A stretch of 35,105 nucleotides of DNA, from positions 217,936 to 253,040 of the forward strand of contig MU619241.1 of NCBI GenBank assembly GCA_025201805.1, written 5' to 3'. The stretch comes from Parasitella parasitica. Lineage: Eukaryota; Mucoromycota; Mucoromycetes; Mucorales; Mucoraceae. A program made the translations under genes and the position numbers. Below the pieces are notes generated by a model that had not been told where the DNA came from, searched no databases, and was given only the letters and a program-made list of their open reading frames with translations. Of this stretch, positions 21,840 to 32,734 are shown piece after piece. Positions within the stretch are counted from its first letter, which is position 1. Each line of letters begins with the position of its first letter.

Positions 21840-23188
21840 CTAATCTGTGTTGGAGATGACAACCTTAATAGTGCCTTCACGGCCTTCTTTGACGTGTTGG
21901 AATGCCTCGAGAGCGTCTTCAAATTTGTATCGATGAGTAATTAGGCTCTTGAGATCAACCTTTCCAGAAGCCAGCATCTCGATAGCGGTAGGGTATGTCT
22001 AATTATAATAATGTCAGCATGCTTTCCCTAAATTATCCATCTCGGAGCAGTCCACTTACATTGCAGTATCTCATTACGCCTCTGACATCAACCTCTCTAG
22101 CAGAGACATCAGCAACAGAAATAGACTGAATAGAAGCACCCATGCCAACGAGCACAATCTTTCCGTTATTCTTGACGAGCTATTATAGGGACATTAGCCT
22201 ACGCCGTCCATTTCCCTGCGATTCGATGGTATTCACTTACATAGATAGACATCTGAACACAAACTTCGACGCCAGTACAGTCAAAGACAACGTTAGCAGG
22301 CGAGATCCCTGATTCAAAGATCTTTTCAGCTTCCGCCTTTGCAAATTCGTTGGTATCGGTATCCTTGGGGGGTTTGTTGGTCATATGGATAGTATCATCG
22401 GCAATGTAGGACTTGGCAAACTTCAATCTGGATTCCGAAATATCAGCAATGGTGATGTGAGACGCGCCAGCAGCCTTTGCTGCTGCTGCCGTTAACAGAC
22501 CAACAGGACCAGCACCAAACACGAATACTCTGTCGCCTAGTTTGACTTCTCCTCTTCTTGCAGCATGGATGCCCACGGACAATGGCTCAATCAATGCGCC
22601 TTCCTCCAGAGATACATTGTCAGGAAGTCTGTGTTTTGTGTCAATAAACAATGCCCGCACCCTGTTCTACCGCACACACACACACACACACACACACTTA
22701 CTTGTAGCAGAAATCTGCAGAATGTCTATAAAAATCACAAAGGGTGCCATCGTATGGAGGCGTGGCAGCAAAGGCCATGTCAGGGCACAAGTTGTATTTA
22801 CCAATTTTACACATTTCACATCTTCCACAAGGTACACCGGGCTCGAGAGCAACACGATCACCTACCTTGAGATCAGTGACACCTTCGCCAAGAGAAGCAA
22901 CAATACCGGCAGACTCATGACCCAACACCATAGGTCCTTTGCACACAAAATGGCCAATGCGGCCATGAGTCCAATAATGAACGTCTGAGCCACAGATGCC
23001 CGTAGACTTAATATTTACAACAACTTGGCCTGCTCCAGCAACAGGAACAGGTCTATCCTCCTGCGTTTTTGTCGCATTAGATTCCCTCCTGCCACTCTCT
23101 TTTCTTTTAAAATACTTACAAACGAGATTTCATCTTGCTTTTGAAGGACAAATGAATTGTTTTTGCTAAGATCCCAAACTGGAGACAT
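21840..23188 (-). CDS. Zinc-dependent polyol dehydrogenase (sorbitol / xylitol / L-arabinitol dehydrogenase type)
   Basis: A medium-chain dehydrogenase/reductase that oxidises a sugar alcohol to the ketose with NAD+. Exons (minus strand): 23188-23120, 23060-22702, 22628-22241, 22179-22060 and 21998-21840, for 364 residues. Catalytic zinc ligands: Cys46 (GICGSDVHYW), His71 and Glu72 (LGHESAG). The structural zinc cysteines 101, 104, 107 and 115 are all present (PGVPCGRCEMCKIGKYNLC). The Rossmann motif is GAGPVG at 181-186. Asp205 at the end of the second strand (ITIAD) favours NAD over NADP. FAATPPYDGTLCDFYRH and ADFCYKLPDNVS are typical of the sorbitol/xylitol/L-arabinitol branch. Which polyol is preferred cannot be decided from sequence. 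The second intron contains a CA repeat (22672-22697, a TG repeat in the transcript). The short first exon codes MSPVWDLSKNNSFVLQ, so this ATG is preferred over the one further upstream at 23337. Confidence 0.92.
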
Positions 23189-23864
23189 TGAATATAAGAG
23201 TAGTGTGTGTGTGTGTGAAGAAAAAGAAGGCAGGGTTTTTGTATAGGATCCCCCTTTTTTAAAAGTGTGGGTTTCCCGGGAATTATTTCCCCTGGTATAG
23301 CGCTAATTACTCCATTTAGAATCAAGATGCTAAACACGAATGTCGGCTCTTCTCACGTAAACACTGTTTCGACATGTTTGCCATTTGTGAATCAATGAAT
23401 TCCAGCATTGACGCATGTTGACTGGAACCAAACGCCAATCCTATCCCTCTTTCTTCGGGTGCTTTCTCGCTTTCAATTAACCGCATAGATCTTCTTTTCT
23501 CGGGTATTTTATCTTAAAAAGGCAAAAACTTGACGTTGCATCCAAAAAAAAAAAAAAAAAAAAAAGTGTTTTTTCATACCTTGGAAACAATCGTGAAAAA
23601 AAAAAAAAAAAAACCTAAATTTCTGAAATGCTTCAGATGGCTACATTCACCATATCACCATACTCACCACCCCCAAGCAGGCCCATCTCCGCCAACAGCA
23701 ATGTTTTCATGGTGGCTTGTTGAAAATATGTCTAGGTCATCAATTTGAATATGAAAAAGGGGTCTATTGCACTAGAGGAGCGTCTCTCTCTCTCTTTCTC
23801 TCTTTTTCTTCTTCTTTATTCATTAGATTGAACACCAAGCGAATAAAAAATAATTAAAAAAAAG
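23189..23864. other. Divergent promoter region between polyol dehydrogenase (-) and RRM protein (+)
   Basis: 676 bp with no coding sequence recognised. It holds a CA/TG run at 23204-23217, a long A tract at 23543-23565, another A tract at 23597-23613, and a strong CT-rich tract (about 23781-23818) just upstream of the RRM gene start that probably marks its core promoter or leader. Confidence 0.5.
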
Positions 23865-24915
23865 ATGGCAGATTACTCTTCACCTCAGCAGCAATCCCAA
23901 CAAAATGCGGATGACTATCCTCCCCCTCCCCCTCCTCCTCTTAGCAGCATTCCTCCTCCTTCCTCTGCTTCAGTAGGAAGAAACCGCTCTCCAGGTGGAC
24001 GTGATAGATCGTTATCGCCAACCCGCCGTTCTTCTAGCAACAGTCGATATTATGATGAAAGACGCTCTTACCGTGATGACGACCGCTATGGCGGAGGAAG
24101 AGATAGATATGACCCTTATCCTCGCCGTGATTACTATGACAGCAGAGACCGTTATGATCGAGGTGACAGATACGATCGCTACGATAGATACGATCAAAGA
24201 GACCGTTATGATCAAAGAGACCGTTATGACCGCTACGATGATAGACGAGGTGGTGGGCGTTATCCTCCTAAATCCAGACCAAGAAGACCCGTTGACAGAG
24301 GAAGCGAGCAAGAAAGAAAAACAACAACGACCATCTATGCCGGAAACCTCCCCTATGATTTTATTGAGCGTGATGTAAAGTATTCCGGCTCTACTAATTT
24401 GATATTCACGAGATTAACAAATGCTGTAGGTTGCTGCCATGTTTGAACGTTACGGTCGTTTAAAGACTATTACCGTGCCTATGGATGCTGTCACCAACAA
24501 AAACAAGGGCTTTGCTTTTGTCGAATTTGAAGATCGTCGTGATGCCGAAGATGCTTTTGAAAAATTTGATGGATTCAGCGTCGAAGGTCGTCGTTTAAGA
24601 CTTGATTGGTAAAATCTCAATTGATACTGTTAGGATGAGTCAACTTATATTAGACATGTAGGGATATTGGACTTTCCAAGAAGGATGAGCATCGTCCTCC
24701 TAGACGAGGTCCTAGTGGCCCTCCTCCCATGGATGACCATCGTGAGCGTTCCATGCCTGATTCTTGTAAGTATTTTTTTTTTTTTTTTTCTATATATATA
24801 AATCTAATTTCAACGCGTGCTAAATTTCCTATTAGACTCGGCTCCCCCTCCCCCTCCACCTCCCATGGACTCTCGTGGATATAGACGCGAATCACCCGAA
24901 CCTTACCGTCGATAA
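23865..24915 (+). CDS. RRM-domain RNA-binding protein with N-terminal RS/DRYD-rich region
   Basis: Exons 23865-24374, 24430-24608, 24662-24765 and 24836-24915, for 290 residues. A single RNA-recognition motif lies at about 155-230 with RNP2 IYAGNL (157-162) and RNP1 KGFAFVEF (196-203). Before it is a proline run, RS-like dipeptides (RSPGGRDRSLSPTRRSSS), and a tract of imperfect RDRYD/DRYDR repeats (about residues 85-125) with a high Arg/Tyr/Asp content. The C-terminus is Pro-rich and ends with YRR. The composition suggests a nuclear SR-like splicing or mRNP protein able to form condensates through Arg-Tyr contacts. That function is inference from composition. Introns are GT-AG; the last one begins GTAAGTA followed by a T run. 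The name is left open because the RRM could belong to several SR-related families. Confidence 0.88.
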
Positions 24916-25570
24916 ACAGTTTGGCAGCTCAAAACCTGCTATTTAAAAATATTACTACACTCGAAAAAAACCTTTAATTTTTTTTTTCTAAGAAAAATCA
25001 CACTGCGCGCCGACTTTGTTGATTTGATGAAAATTGGATTTATATAAAAAAAAACTTTGCAATGTGGATTTGATAAAAAAAAAGTATACTTTGTTAGAGC
25101 AGACTCTCCAAAATTGCGAGGATGTAAGCATAGAGTGGATCAGATGTGGACCATCGGTTGATATTGTAGTAGAGTGCGCGAGCGAGAGAGGGTTGTTATT
25201 TTGGATTCAAAGTTGATTTGTTAATTTGCAGATTGAGAGATTTTGTTTTAGTGACGATGGGGTAAGTATTTTGGAAACTTATATTTCTCCGTAGTTTAAT
25301 CATTAAAATATCGTTTTTATTTACATTAAATGTCGATATTGGCATGCCAAGTAGTTTTTCCATATCATATATTCTACATTGTTTTGTTGCAGAAAAGGAA
25401 ATCTAACCATAGATAATGGGATTTGACTTTTGTACATGGCTTCAAAATCCGGTGAGAAATGACATCTTTGTAACTTGTTTTTGTGGGTCTTGTGCACCAA
25501 GCTTATTCTTATTGTAAAAGAATATTTTGATCAGTATGGTTTGCTTGTATGTCGGGATGGCTAGGTGGGT

Positions 25571-25675
25571 ATGGCGACAGTCGCTGCCGCTGCTGCGTCT
25601 TTAGCAGGACTTCCAGTCAATTCCACTATGTTTTGCGGGGGGCTTTGCGGCGGCTATAGAATTACTTCGTGCTAA
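25571..25675 (+). other. Small Ala/Gly/Cys-rich open frame in a GC-rich island, function unknown
   Basis: ATG at 25571, stop at 25673-25675, 34 residues (starts MATVAAAAASLAGLP, then two GG-flanked cysteines). It stands out because the surrounding kilobase is AT-rich and otherwise without coding character. The frame shifted by one base is also open over the same island (ATG at about 25549), so the openness may just reflect base composition. I do not recognise it. Confidence 0.12.
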
Positions 25676-26423
25676 TTTTGCCAAATGCTGCAAACCTGGT
25701 TTCCATTAATCTGCGGCAAGTGTTTGACCCTAGCAACCTTGGCATTGGGCGACTCACTTTGGTTGACACTATATAATCAGAAAAACACACATGTGCTCAT
25801 TCTTGACAATTTATATTAGGAAATCATAAAGATATGCCTTTGATTTATTTGTCGGTCAACATTTTAGGATAGACATGGGCATGTCTTTACATAGATACAG
25901 CTTTTCGTATTATGGTGAAATTTATAACCAAAGCATGTTTTTTGTACCCGACAAACAGCATGCTGCCTAAATTTTTGCTTAAAACTGAGCTTCTAAAAGC
26001 ATTTCGATTCCAGTAAAGTTCTTGTAATGGATGTCTTGGCCACAAGAAAATGCTAAAAGTGAGCTTTACAGGCAGGATTTTGCCTCTCTGAGATTTCAAA
26101 ATTTAAAATATCAAGCGCATTACTGATGAAGAGAGTAATATACAGTTTTCATATTTCATAATCGCATTTCAAAAGTGGAAACATGTCAACAGCCACAACA
26201 TATATATGATTTCGTTCACCAATCATACACAGCAAAAAAATAAAATGGACTATTCAGTAGACCTTCAAAAACGAAATCAAATTTAGACTCAAGAGGTGCA
26301 CATAAACAGACTTTTGATCTATTTAGAAAAACAAACTTTTATATAGTATATCGTTGCCAAGTTTTTACAATATAGTTGAAAGACAGCCGAAATGAAACAT
26401 TGCAGAAAAGTCTTGTGTTCTCT

Positions 26424-26430
26424 TATAAAA
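26424..26430 (+). promoter_or_regulatory. TATA box of the CotH-family gene
   Basis: TATAAAA at 26424-26430, 50 bp before the proposed ATG at 26480. The spacing fits a short leader and supports that ATG, in a 16-nt first exon, rather than a start inside the second exon, where no ATG precedes the signal peptide. Confidence 0.5.
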
Positions 26431-26479
26431 AGGGATGCTCCAAGTTTTAAATGAGCTCAAGGACCCTACACTCTTGAAA

Positions 26480-27930
26480 ATGCAACTTTTTTCAGGTAGC
26501 ATATAGACTATATCTGAAACGTTGAAAACTAATCATTTGTTTCGATATATAGCTATTGCGTTGACTTTGATTAGCGTTGCTTTTGTTACAGCATCTCCCA
26601 ATGCGACCTACAAAGTTTTGTCCCTTGTGCCTGATAATCAGACTCTCGCTGTCATTGTAGACGAGCATGTATATCCTTTGACTATTACTAGTAGACATTC
26701 TTCTCTACTCCATACTGGTGAAGCACCCACTGCAACTTCATGCTATTGCTATGCAATTCTTGAAAAGAGCAACCAATCAAATGTTATTGAAAGAGAGAAC
26801 TTTACTCGTAGTCCAGTGGCCAAAGATGACACTCTGAATGAATTCTATGGCAGACCATGGAACTCGATGAATTTAGCTCAGCTTCCTCGCATTTTGGAGC
26901 CTCTTCCTATCATCAACCGTATTGACTCCAAACTCCATATTGATGGTGAAATCCCCACGATGCATTTTACTGGTAATCAAACGGCCATTGACTATATTCA
27001 CGCCAACCAGCACCTCGATATTGACGTCGAAGGTTTGAACATGACATATATTAGGTATGTGCATGTATTTTTTATGCAAGGCGCGCACCTGAAATTAACG
27101 TTATCTTGATAGCCCAAACGATATTCAAACGTTCAAAGATGTAACGTTTGCAATTGCAGGCATGAGCACAAGATATTTGGATAAGGTTTCTTACAAGATT
27201 AAAATTCCAAAAGATAACGATCTTTACCACTACCGTCGCCTTAAGTTAAGAGCAATGGGTACAGACATGTCCTATATGAGGGAAAAACTGGTCTCTGAAA
27301 TTGCTGATTCAGTGGGGCTTCCCACAACCAAGTTCAGCTACGTGCGTGTCTTCATTAACGATCAAGCAGTTGGTCTTTTTGGCCTTGCAGAGAACTTCAA
27401 GACTCCCTGGGTACGAAACGAGTTCAATAACGGCGAAAAGAGTTCTAATCAAGGCGCTTTGTATGTCTGCGATCTCAACGGAAAGCTGAATGAGACTACG
27501 TCCACAGGAAACTTGACGAATACCACCGTGCTATCCGACCTATCTTATTTCAGCGACAACGCCACTCTTTACAGCATTCCTTATCCTGTCAAAGAAGAAC
27601 CTGCAACTGGAACTGCTAATTACACTCGCATCATGGATTTCACCAAATTTCTATCTGAACAGAGTACAAACGTTAGTGACTCTGTGATTCCTCTTTGGGA
27701 AGAGAGGATTGATGTTGCAAGCTTTTTGCGTGGTTTAGCATTTGAAGTCGTTGTCTCAAGTATTGACGGCTACCTTGGCCTTCACAACAATTATATTTTA
27801 TACGACGATTTGAAGCACGAACGGCTTGTTTTCAGTAGTCAAGATTTTGATTTAACATTATACCATACAACAAAGTATATTAATTTGCGAGGGTTAATAA
27901 GAGTAATAGTTGGAAGTATAAATAAAAAAG

Positions 27931-27968
<38 letters not shown>

Positions 27969-28467
27969 AAAAAAAAAAAAAAAAAAAAAAAAATGATTAT
28001 AAGCACTAGCATGGAAGCTAAATTGTGTACTTTTTTTTTTATCAGGTACGGCATATGGACATCCGGCAGAGTTCATGGGCGGGAATTACACGGAATTTCC
28101 AGGTCTCAATTCAACGCCTTTAGCAACACGCTTGCTCGCTGTACCAAAGTTCAAGGCTGAATTTGACAATTTAATCCGCAATTACACGACTGGAATCGTC
28201 AACACTGATACAATGAACCCCCGTATTGATGACCTTATGGCCTTCTTGAAAGACGATGTCGCTTGGGACAAAAGCTTACCTCGCCTTGGCTCTTATGGGT
28301 ACGGCGCTTACAATCCTGGCAATTTAAGCGCTTCGGACATCCCATTCTCAATTGGTGTCAATGGTCCTATCCCTGGAAACATGACTATGGGTGTCCGAGA
28401 ATGGCTTGTTACTCGATCAAACAGCTTGGAGGAGTATTTTAACCAAACTAGTGTCTTGAACAGTTAA
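26480..28467 (+). CDS. Secreted CotH-kinase-family protein (spore coat protein CotH-like)
   Basis: CotH proteins are atypical secretory-pathway protein kinases named after a Bacillus spore-coat protein. They are expanded in Mucorales, where some members are cell-surface proteins. Proposed exons: 26480-26495, 26553-27054, 27113-27915 and 28046-28467, for 580 residues. The 16-nt first exon joins to give a good signal peptide (MQLFSAIALTLISVAFVTA). Without it the frame has no ATG. Landmarks: YHYRRLKLRAMGTDMSYMRE near residue 190-210, VRVFINDQAVGLFGLAENF, and the metal-binding Asp417/Asp419 in SSQDFDLTL. The last exon starts TAYGHPAEFMGGNYTEFPG and includes PFSIGVNGP. Many N-glycosylation sequons fit secretion. 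No clear GPI-anchor tail is seen. The third exon/intron limit is uncertain: the only phase-correct GT donor after DFDLTL is at 27916, which adds 18 residues not expected in the family and lies beside an unusual A-rich intron (27931-27993). Confidence 0.88.
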
Positions 28468-28608
28468 AATTGAATTATATGACAATTGCTCACTATATGC
28501 AGTGTCGTACGTAAATCAATAAATATGCGATCATGTTATGGTTTTTAGCGGCATAAGTATACATTGGCATTTATTAGAGATGGCTTCGACATATAAGTAT
28601 ATGGTACA

Positions 28609-29889
28609 TTATCTTGCCTCCTGCATGGTTATCTCGGGGCTCTTTTCTTCGACATCTGGATGGTTTGTTTTCCAATTGAGCTTTCTCTTGAAATAGAGCG
28701 TAACGTATACGAGAATTACAAGAACAGGCACTTCAATGAGAGGACCAATAGTAGCTGCCAGTGCTTGCTCCGAGTTGATGCCGTATGTACCCACAGCTAC
28801 CGCGATAGCCAGCTCAAAATTGTTGCTGCCAGCTGTAAATGATTGGGTAACAACAAGTTCATACGGAAAATGGAACGCCATTTTCAGGACAAAGAAAGGA
28901 ACAAAGAACATGATGATAAAGTAGCAAAAAAGGGGGACGGCGACGCGAAAGACAGAGCCAATATTATCGATGATGTGGTGGCCTTGGTTTGCAAACATGA
29001 CAATAATAGTATAGATTAAGCCGACTAGAGCCAAAGGACCGAAATGAGGCAAAAACTTGTCATTATACCACTTGTCTCCCTTCAAAAAACGCAATGAAAA
29101 CCGAGTAATGATTCCAGCAACCAAGGGGATGCCGAGATAAATCAGCACAGACTGTGCTACTGGCCAAATATCAACATTGATAGCCGTGTCTTGTGGTGCA
29201 CCAAACCATGACGGTACAATGTTTATGAAAAACATGGCATAAGGCGAGAACAGCGCAATCTGAAGAATAGAATTAATAGCAACCAAGACGGCGCAATAAT
29301 TTGCATCACCACCAGCTAATGTGTTCCAGATAAGAACCATGGCAATGCACCTGTTGGGTGCACAATGATGAGAGAGCGTTTCTCGCGCATGCAGATCAAT
29401 GAACTAACCTTGCTAAGCCTACCATAACCACACCTGTACGAAAGCCTGGCAAGTCTGGTAAACAGGCCCAGGCGAGTGCTGTCATCACAATAGGGCCGAT
29501 AATCCAGTTGATTACAATAGACACGAGGATTTGGATCCAGATTTTTCTGTCTTGCAAGATGATATGAAGACGTTCGTATTGGATTTTGCAGAGAACAGGG
29601 TACATCATAACGAGTAGGCCAATAGCAATTGGCACAGAAACAGAGCCAAACTGTACAGTCTCAAAAGATTCTTGGACATTGGGTGCAAAGTAGCCTATGA
29701 TAACACCAATGATCATTGCTAGTAAGATCCACACAACCAAAAAGCGATCGAGAAATCCCAAACGACGAATCAATGCTATATCAACCTTTAACTATGGGAT
29801 CTTTGCACTTGGGATTACTATAAAGTACCTGTTTCCTCTTGTGAGTTCTTGCCATTGTACTGAGCTGTCATTTTTTGATATTCATTCAT
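28609..29889 (-). CDS. ACR3: ACR3-family arsenite efflux transporter
   Basis: Exports arsenite (and often antimonite) across the plasma membrane using the proton gradient. Exons (minus strand): 29889-29829, 29775-29409 and 29350-28609, for 389 residues, typical for ACR3. About ten membrane segments are visible. Family signatures: LGFLDRFLVVWILLAMIIGV near residue 26, MMYPVLCKIQYERL, the conserved cysteine Cys144 in ARCIAMVLIWN (the metalloid-handling cysteine of the fourth membrane segment), GGDANYCAVLVAINS, FTAGSNNFELAIAVAVGTYG and AATIGPLIEVPVLV. The second intron splits the Arg codon just before Cys144, with donor GTTAGT. The first exon codes a short hydrophilic N-terminus (MNEYQKMTAQYNGKNSQEET) and provides the only ATG, because the second exon begins without one. 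The 3' end faces the CotH gene, with 141 bp between the stops. Neither an ArsR-like regulator nor an arsenate reductase is in the window. Confidence 0.95.
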
Positions 29890-30709
29890 AGCAGAATCCA
29901 CACAATAATCAAAGCTACAATCATCGGTTTTGTAGCAGACAGAGGATCTCTCTATAGGACATGTCATGATTTAAACTTTTACAAATATATCAGAAACAGA
30001 CTAAATGAAAAAGCAAGTCGAAACATGTGCACTTCTCCATCAATTACCCAGGCATTGCGGCAGGACTGCTCAAGTAAGAAGCTACCAGATCCGGATTCAT
30101 ATGATGGCTGTTGCGAATTAGATATTACAAAAAATGAAAAATAATGCTATCCATTCTATCCATGATTATCGGTGAAAAGTAATAACTTTTTTTTTATAGC
30201 ATGCTTGTTTATTCCATCCCAATGTTTATAAGAGTCCGCTGCATTTGATAATTGCCAGTGTCGATGTATTATAAAGTTTTTTTTTCCATTAAATATCGAG
30301 AGTTCTTATATCAATGATCAAGAAAGCGATCGACATTTGCCTCCGATAAACAGATACATTCATATTCCTTTTAGAATTCATTGCAAAAAATATTTACCTA
30401 TTATAGGTTCAGATCAAACAAGGACGATGGCTTTTATTGTAAAAAAGCCAATCTATTGTCAAAGTAATGGATATTGATAGAGGCTCGCTTACAACTGTGC
30501 AAATTCACTGCTCGAATTGTTTAGGATACATTCAATCAGACAATCTATATAGAAAACAATGACCAATCAAAATAACAGAGAAAGGTCAGGAATCTTGTAG
30601 AAAGAAAATTTTTTAAACAAACGATTAGAAATCAAAGATCTATAAAAAGAGAGCTGTTATTTTCTTTTTTATTCCCCTTTCACCTCCTTTTATATTTAAC
30701 GACGAAACC
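29890..30709. other. Divergent promoter region between ACR3 (-) and Hsp40 (+)
   Basis: 820 bp with no credible gene. A short plus-strand open frame (29875-30144) overlaps the ACR3 first exon and has no family features. The right half holds the Hsp40 promoter elements listed separately. Confidence 0.5.
30563..30648 (+). promoter_or_regulatory. Hsp40 promoter: CCAAT, heat-shock-element-like site and TATA box
   Basis: CCAAT at 30563-30567. A near-consensus heat-shock element GAATCTTGTAGAA at 30590-30602 (three nGAAn/nTTCn units with one base off in the middle, TTG for TTC). TATAAAAA at 30641-30648, about 60 bp before the ATG at 30710. The order and spacing suit a heat-inducible chaperone gene, but only one imperfect element is seen. 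Confidence 0.4.
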
Positions 30710-31990
30710 ATGGTTAGAGAAACAAAGTTTTACGATGTTTTAGGCGTTAGCCCCGAAGCTTCAGAAAGTGATCTCAAGAAGAGCTACAGAAAATTGGCTT
30801 TAAAGTATCATCCTGACAAGGTACTGCCGCAACTGCGTTTAGTTGTTTATGTATTAACATTTCTACGGTAGAATCCTGAAGCTGGCGACAAGTTTAAAGA
30901 GATATCTCATGCCTATGAGATCCTTTCTGATCCTCAAAGACGTCAAATGTACGATCAATTTGGCGAGGAAGGATTAAATGGTGGGCCTGGTATGAATGGT
31001 GGCATGGATGCTGAAGATCTATTTTCTCAACTCTTTGGTGGTGGATTTGGTGGCGCACGTAGAGAACCCTCAGGTCCTCGTCATGGAAAGGATATGGTCC
31101 ATGCTTTGAAAGTTAATCTTGAAGATCTTTATAATGGCAAAACTAGCAAGCTAGCTCTTCAAAAGCACGTCATTTGCTCCAAATGTGAGGGTAGGGGTGG
31201 CAAAGAAGGATCTGTCCATAAATGTGGGACATGTAATGGTCTAGGCAAGCGCCTAGTCACCCGTCAAATGGGTCCTATGATTCAACAAATGCAGCTATCC
31301 TGTGATAGCTGTAAAGGCACTGGTGAAATCATTAATGATAAGGATCGTTGCACAAATTGTAAAGGCAAGAAGATTGTTGGTGACAAGAAGATTCTCGAAG
31401 TTCACATCGATAAGGGTATGCGTGATGGACAAAAGATTACATTTTCTGGTGAAGGTGACCAAGCCCCCAACATTATTCCCGGCGATATTATTATTGTAAT
31501 TGATGAGAAACCTCATTCTCATTTCCAACGTCAAGGTGATGATTTGATCTATGAAGCCAAGATAGATCTCTTAACCGCACTTGCTGGCGGTAATTTTACT
31601 ATACCCCATCTTGACGACAGAATGCTCAAAGTCAGCATCTTGCCTGGTGAGGTCATCAAACCTAATGATGTCAAGGTTATTCCTAACGAAGGCATGCCTG
31701 CCTATCGCACTCACACTAAGGGACATCTCTTTGTCAAATTCACCATTGACTTCCCTGAACCTAATTGGACCACTCCCGAAACGATTGCTCAACTCGAAAA
31801 CATTTTACCTGCTCGCCCTAAACTCCCCACTGACTTTGGGGATAAACATGTTGAGGATGTTGTCATGGCGGATGCATCTGACTATCAAAATAGCTCTAGA
31901 CAAAATAGCAACGCTCATATGCATGATGGCTATGAAGATGAAGATGATCACCAGGGTGCTGGACCCGGTGTTCAATGTGCTCAGCAATAA
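30710..31990 (+). CDS. Type I Hsp40 co-chaperone, Ydj1/Mas5-like
   Basis: A DnaJ-type co-chaperone that delivers unfolded clients to Hsp70 and stimulates its ATPase. Exons 30710-30820 and 30872-31990, for 409 residues. The J domain (1-66) has the HPD motif at 34-36, and the 51-nt intron falls right after it (HPDK). A Gly/Phe region follows (about 70-100). Four zinc-binding CxxC repeats lie at 139 (CSKCEGRG), 155 (CGTCNGLG), 181 (CDSCKGTG) and 197 (CTNCKGKK), the last without the second Gly, as in Ydj1. The C-terminal substrate-binding domains include [22 protein letters not shown] and the LTALAGG block. The protein ends CAQQ, a CaaX-type farnesylation signal like yeast Ydj1, so the cytosolic protein is probably attached to ER or mitochondrial membranes. 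Confidence 0.96.
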
Positions 31991-32734
31991 GAATAACCTG
32001 AAGAATCTTTTATATAATTTTAATATCATTTAGACCCTCTCTTCGATCTTTTTTTATTTTCTATGTTGTAAATTTTTTCCCTACATTTGCTTAACTTTCT
32101 TTTATAAATATACACAGGTCTTTTTCTTTTTAGACGAAATAAAAAAAAATCAATTCATGGATATCGCAGCAATTCATGTACCGTATACATTTCAGGATTT
32201 GCTAATGAGAAAAAGTAAAAAGATTTTACATTATTGTAGTGTGTTCAAAACTAGTTAATTATGACATTACCTGTGCAAGTAGCATAATACGCAGATACAA
32301 TTGAGCTGAGGATGAAGACATTCCTTGTATTGTGTATATTTAAACTTGGATGGTGCCGGACTCTTATGCACAGCATTTTCTAATACTCCCGATCCAAGTG
32401 CTACAGCATTTTTTTTGCAAGGTTTACAAATCCATGATATTTTTCTTGATACTGTATTGCATGAGGTACCCTTCATGAAAAACAGTGATTTGGACAAGAT
32501 CAAAGATTTCACTCGGAAAATTGAATTTCTCCTTCTTCAGCATGTTTAGATGGTATTTGATACGAGCATGTCAACTCTTGGTATTTGCTAGTAATTTCAT
32601 TGACCTTTGGCTGACGACGAGTCTATTTTTTTTTTATTTTTTTATTACAAAATTGGATAGCCACTAGATAATACTGCAAATATTAGTTGATTTTCCTGGT
32701 ATATTTTATTAATATTCATTTCGAGATATCGTCA
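31991..32734. other. Intergenic stretch with one unassigned coding-like fragment
   Basis: The left part is the Hsp40 3' region (AT-rich, AATAAA-like near 32139). Between 32325 and 32549 (+) a frame is open for 74 codons with protein-like composition (LDGAGLLCTAFSNTPDPSAT, then FFLQGLQIHDIFLDTVLHEV) but no ATG at its start. It could be a single exon or a fragment of a decayed repeat next to the retroelement. I do not recognise it. Confidence 0.3.

Larger units (their letters stand above)
24916..26479. other. Gene-poor stretch upstream of the CotH gene
   Basis: About 1.56 kb with no recognised gene. It is AT-rich apart from a GC-rich island at about 25560-25700, where two overlapping short frames are open (see the 34-residue frame at 25571-25675). 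A 70-residue open frame at 25887-26099 (-) has no recognisable feature. The right end holds the CotH promoter. Confidence 0.45.

Noticed and set aside
22542-22988. 148-residue plus-strand open frame
   Set aside because: Antisense to exons 2 and 3 of the polyol dehydrogenase, whose zinc and Rossmann motifs are convincing; includes the CA repeat.
27875-28045. GTATAT donor at 27875 for the last CotH intron
   Set aside because: Puts the last exon in the wrong frame and destroys the conserved AEFMGGNYTEFPG block.
29875-30144. 89-residue plus-strand frame near the ACR3 start
   Set aside because: Overlaps the ACR3 first exon, has no family motif and a coding-unlike composition.
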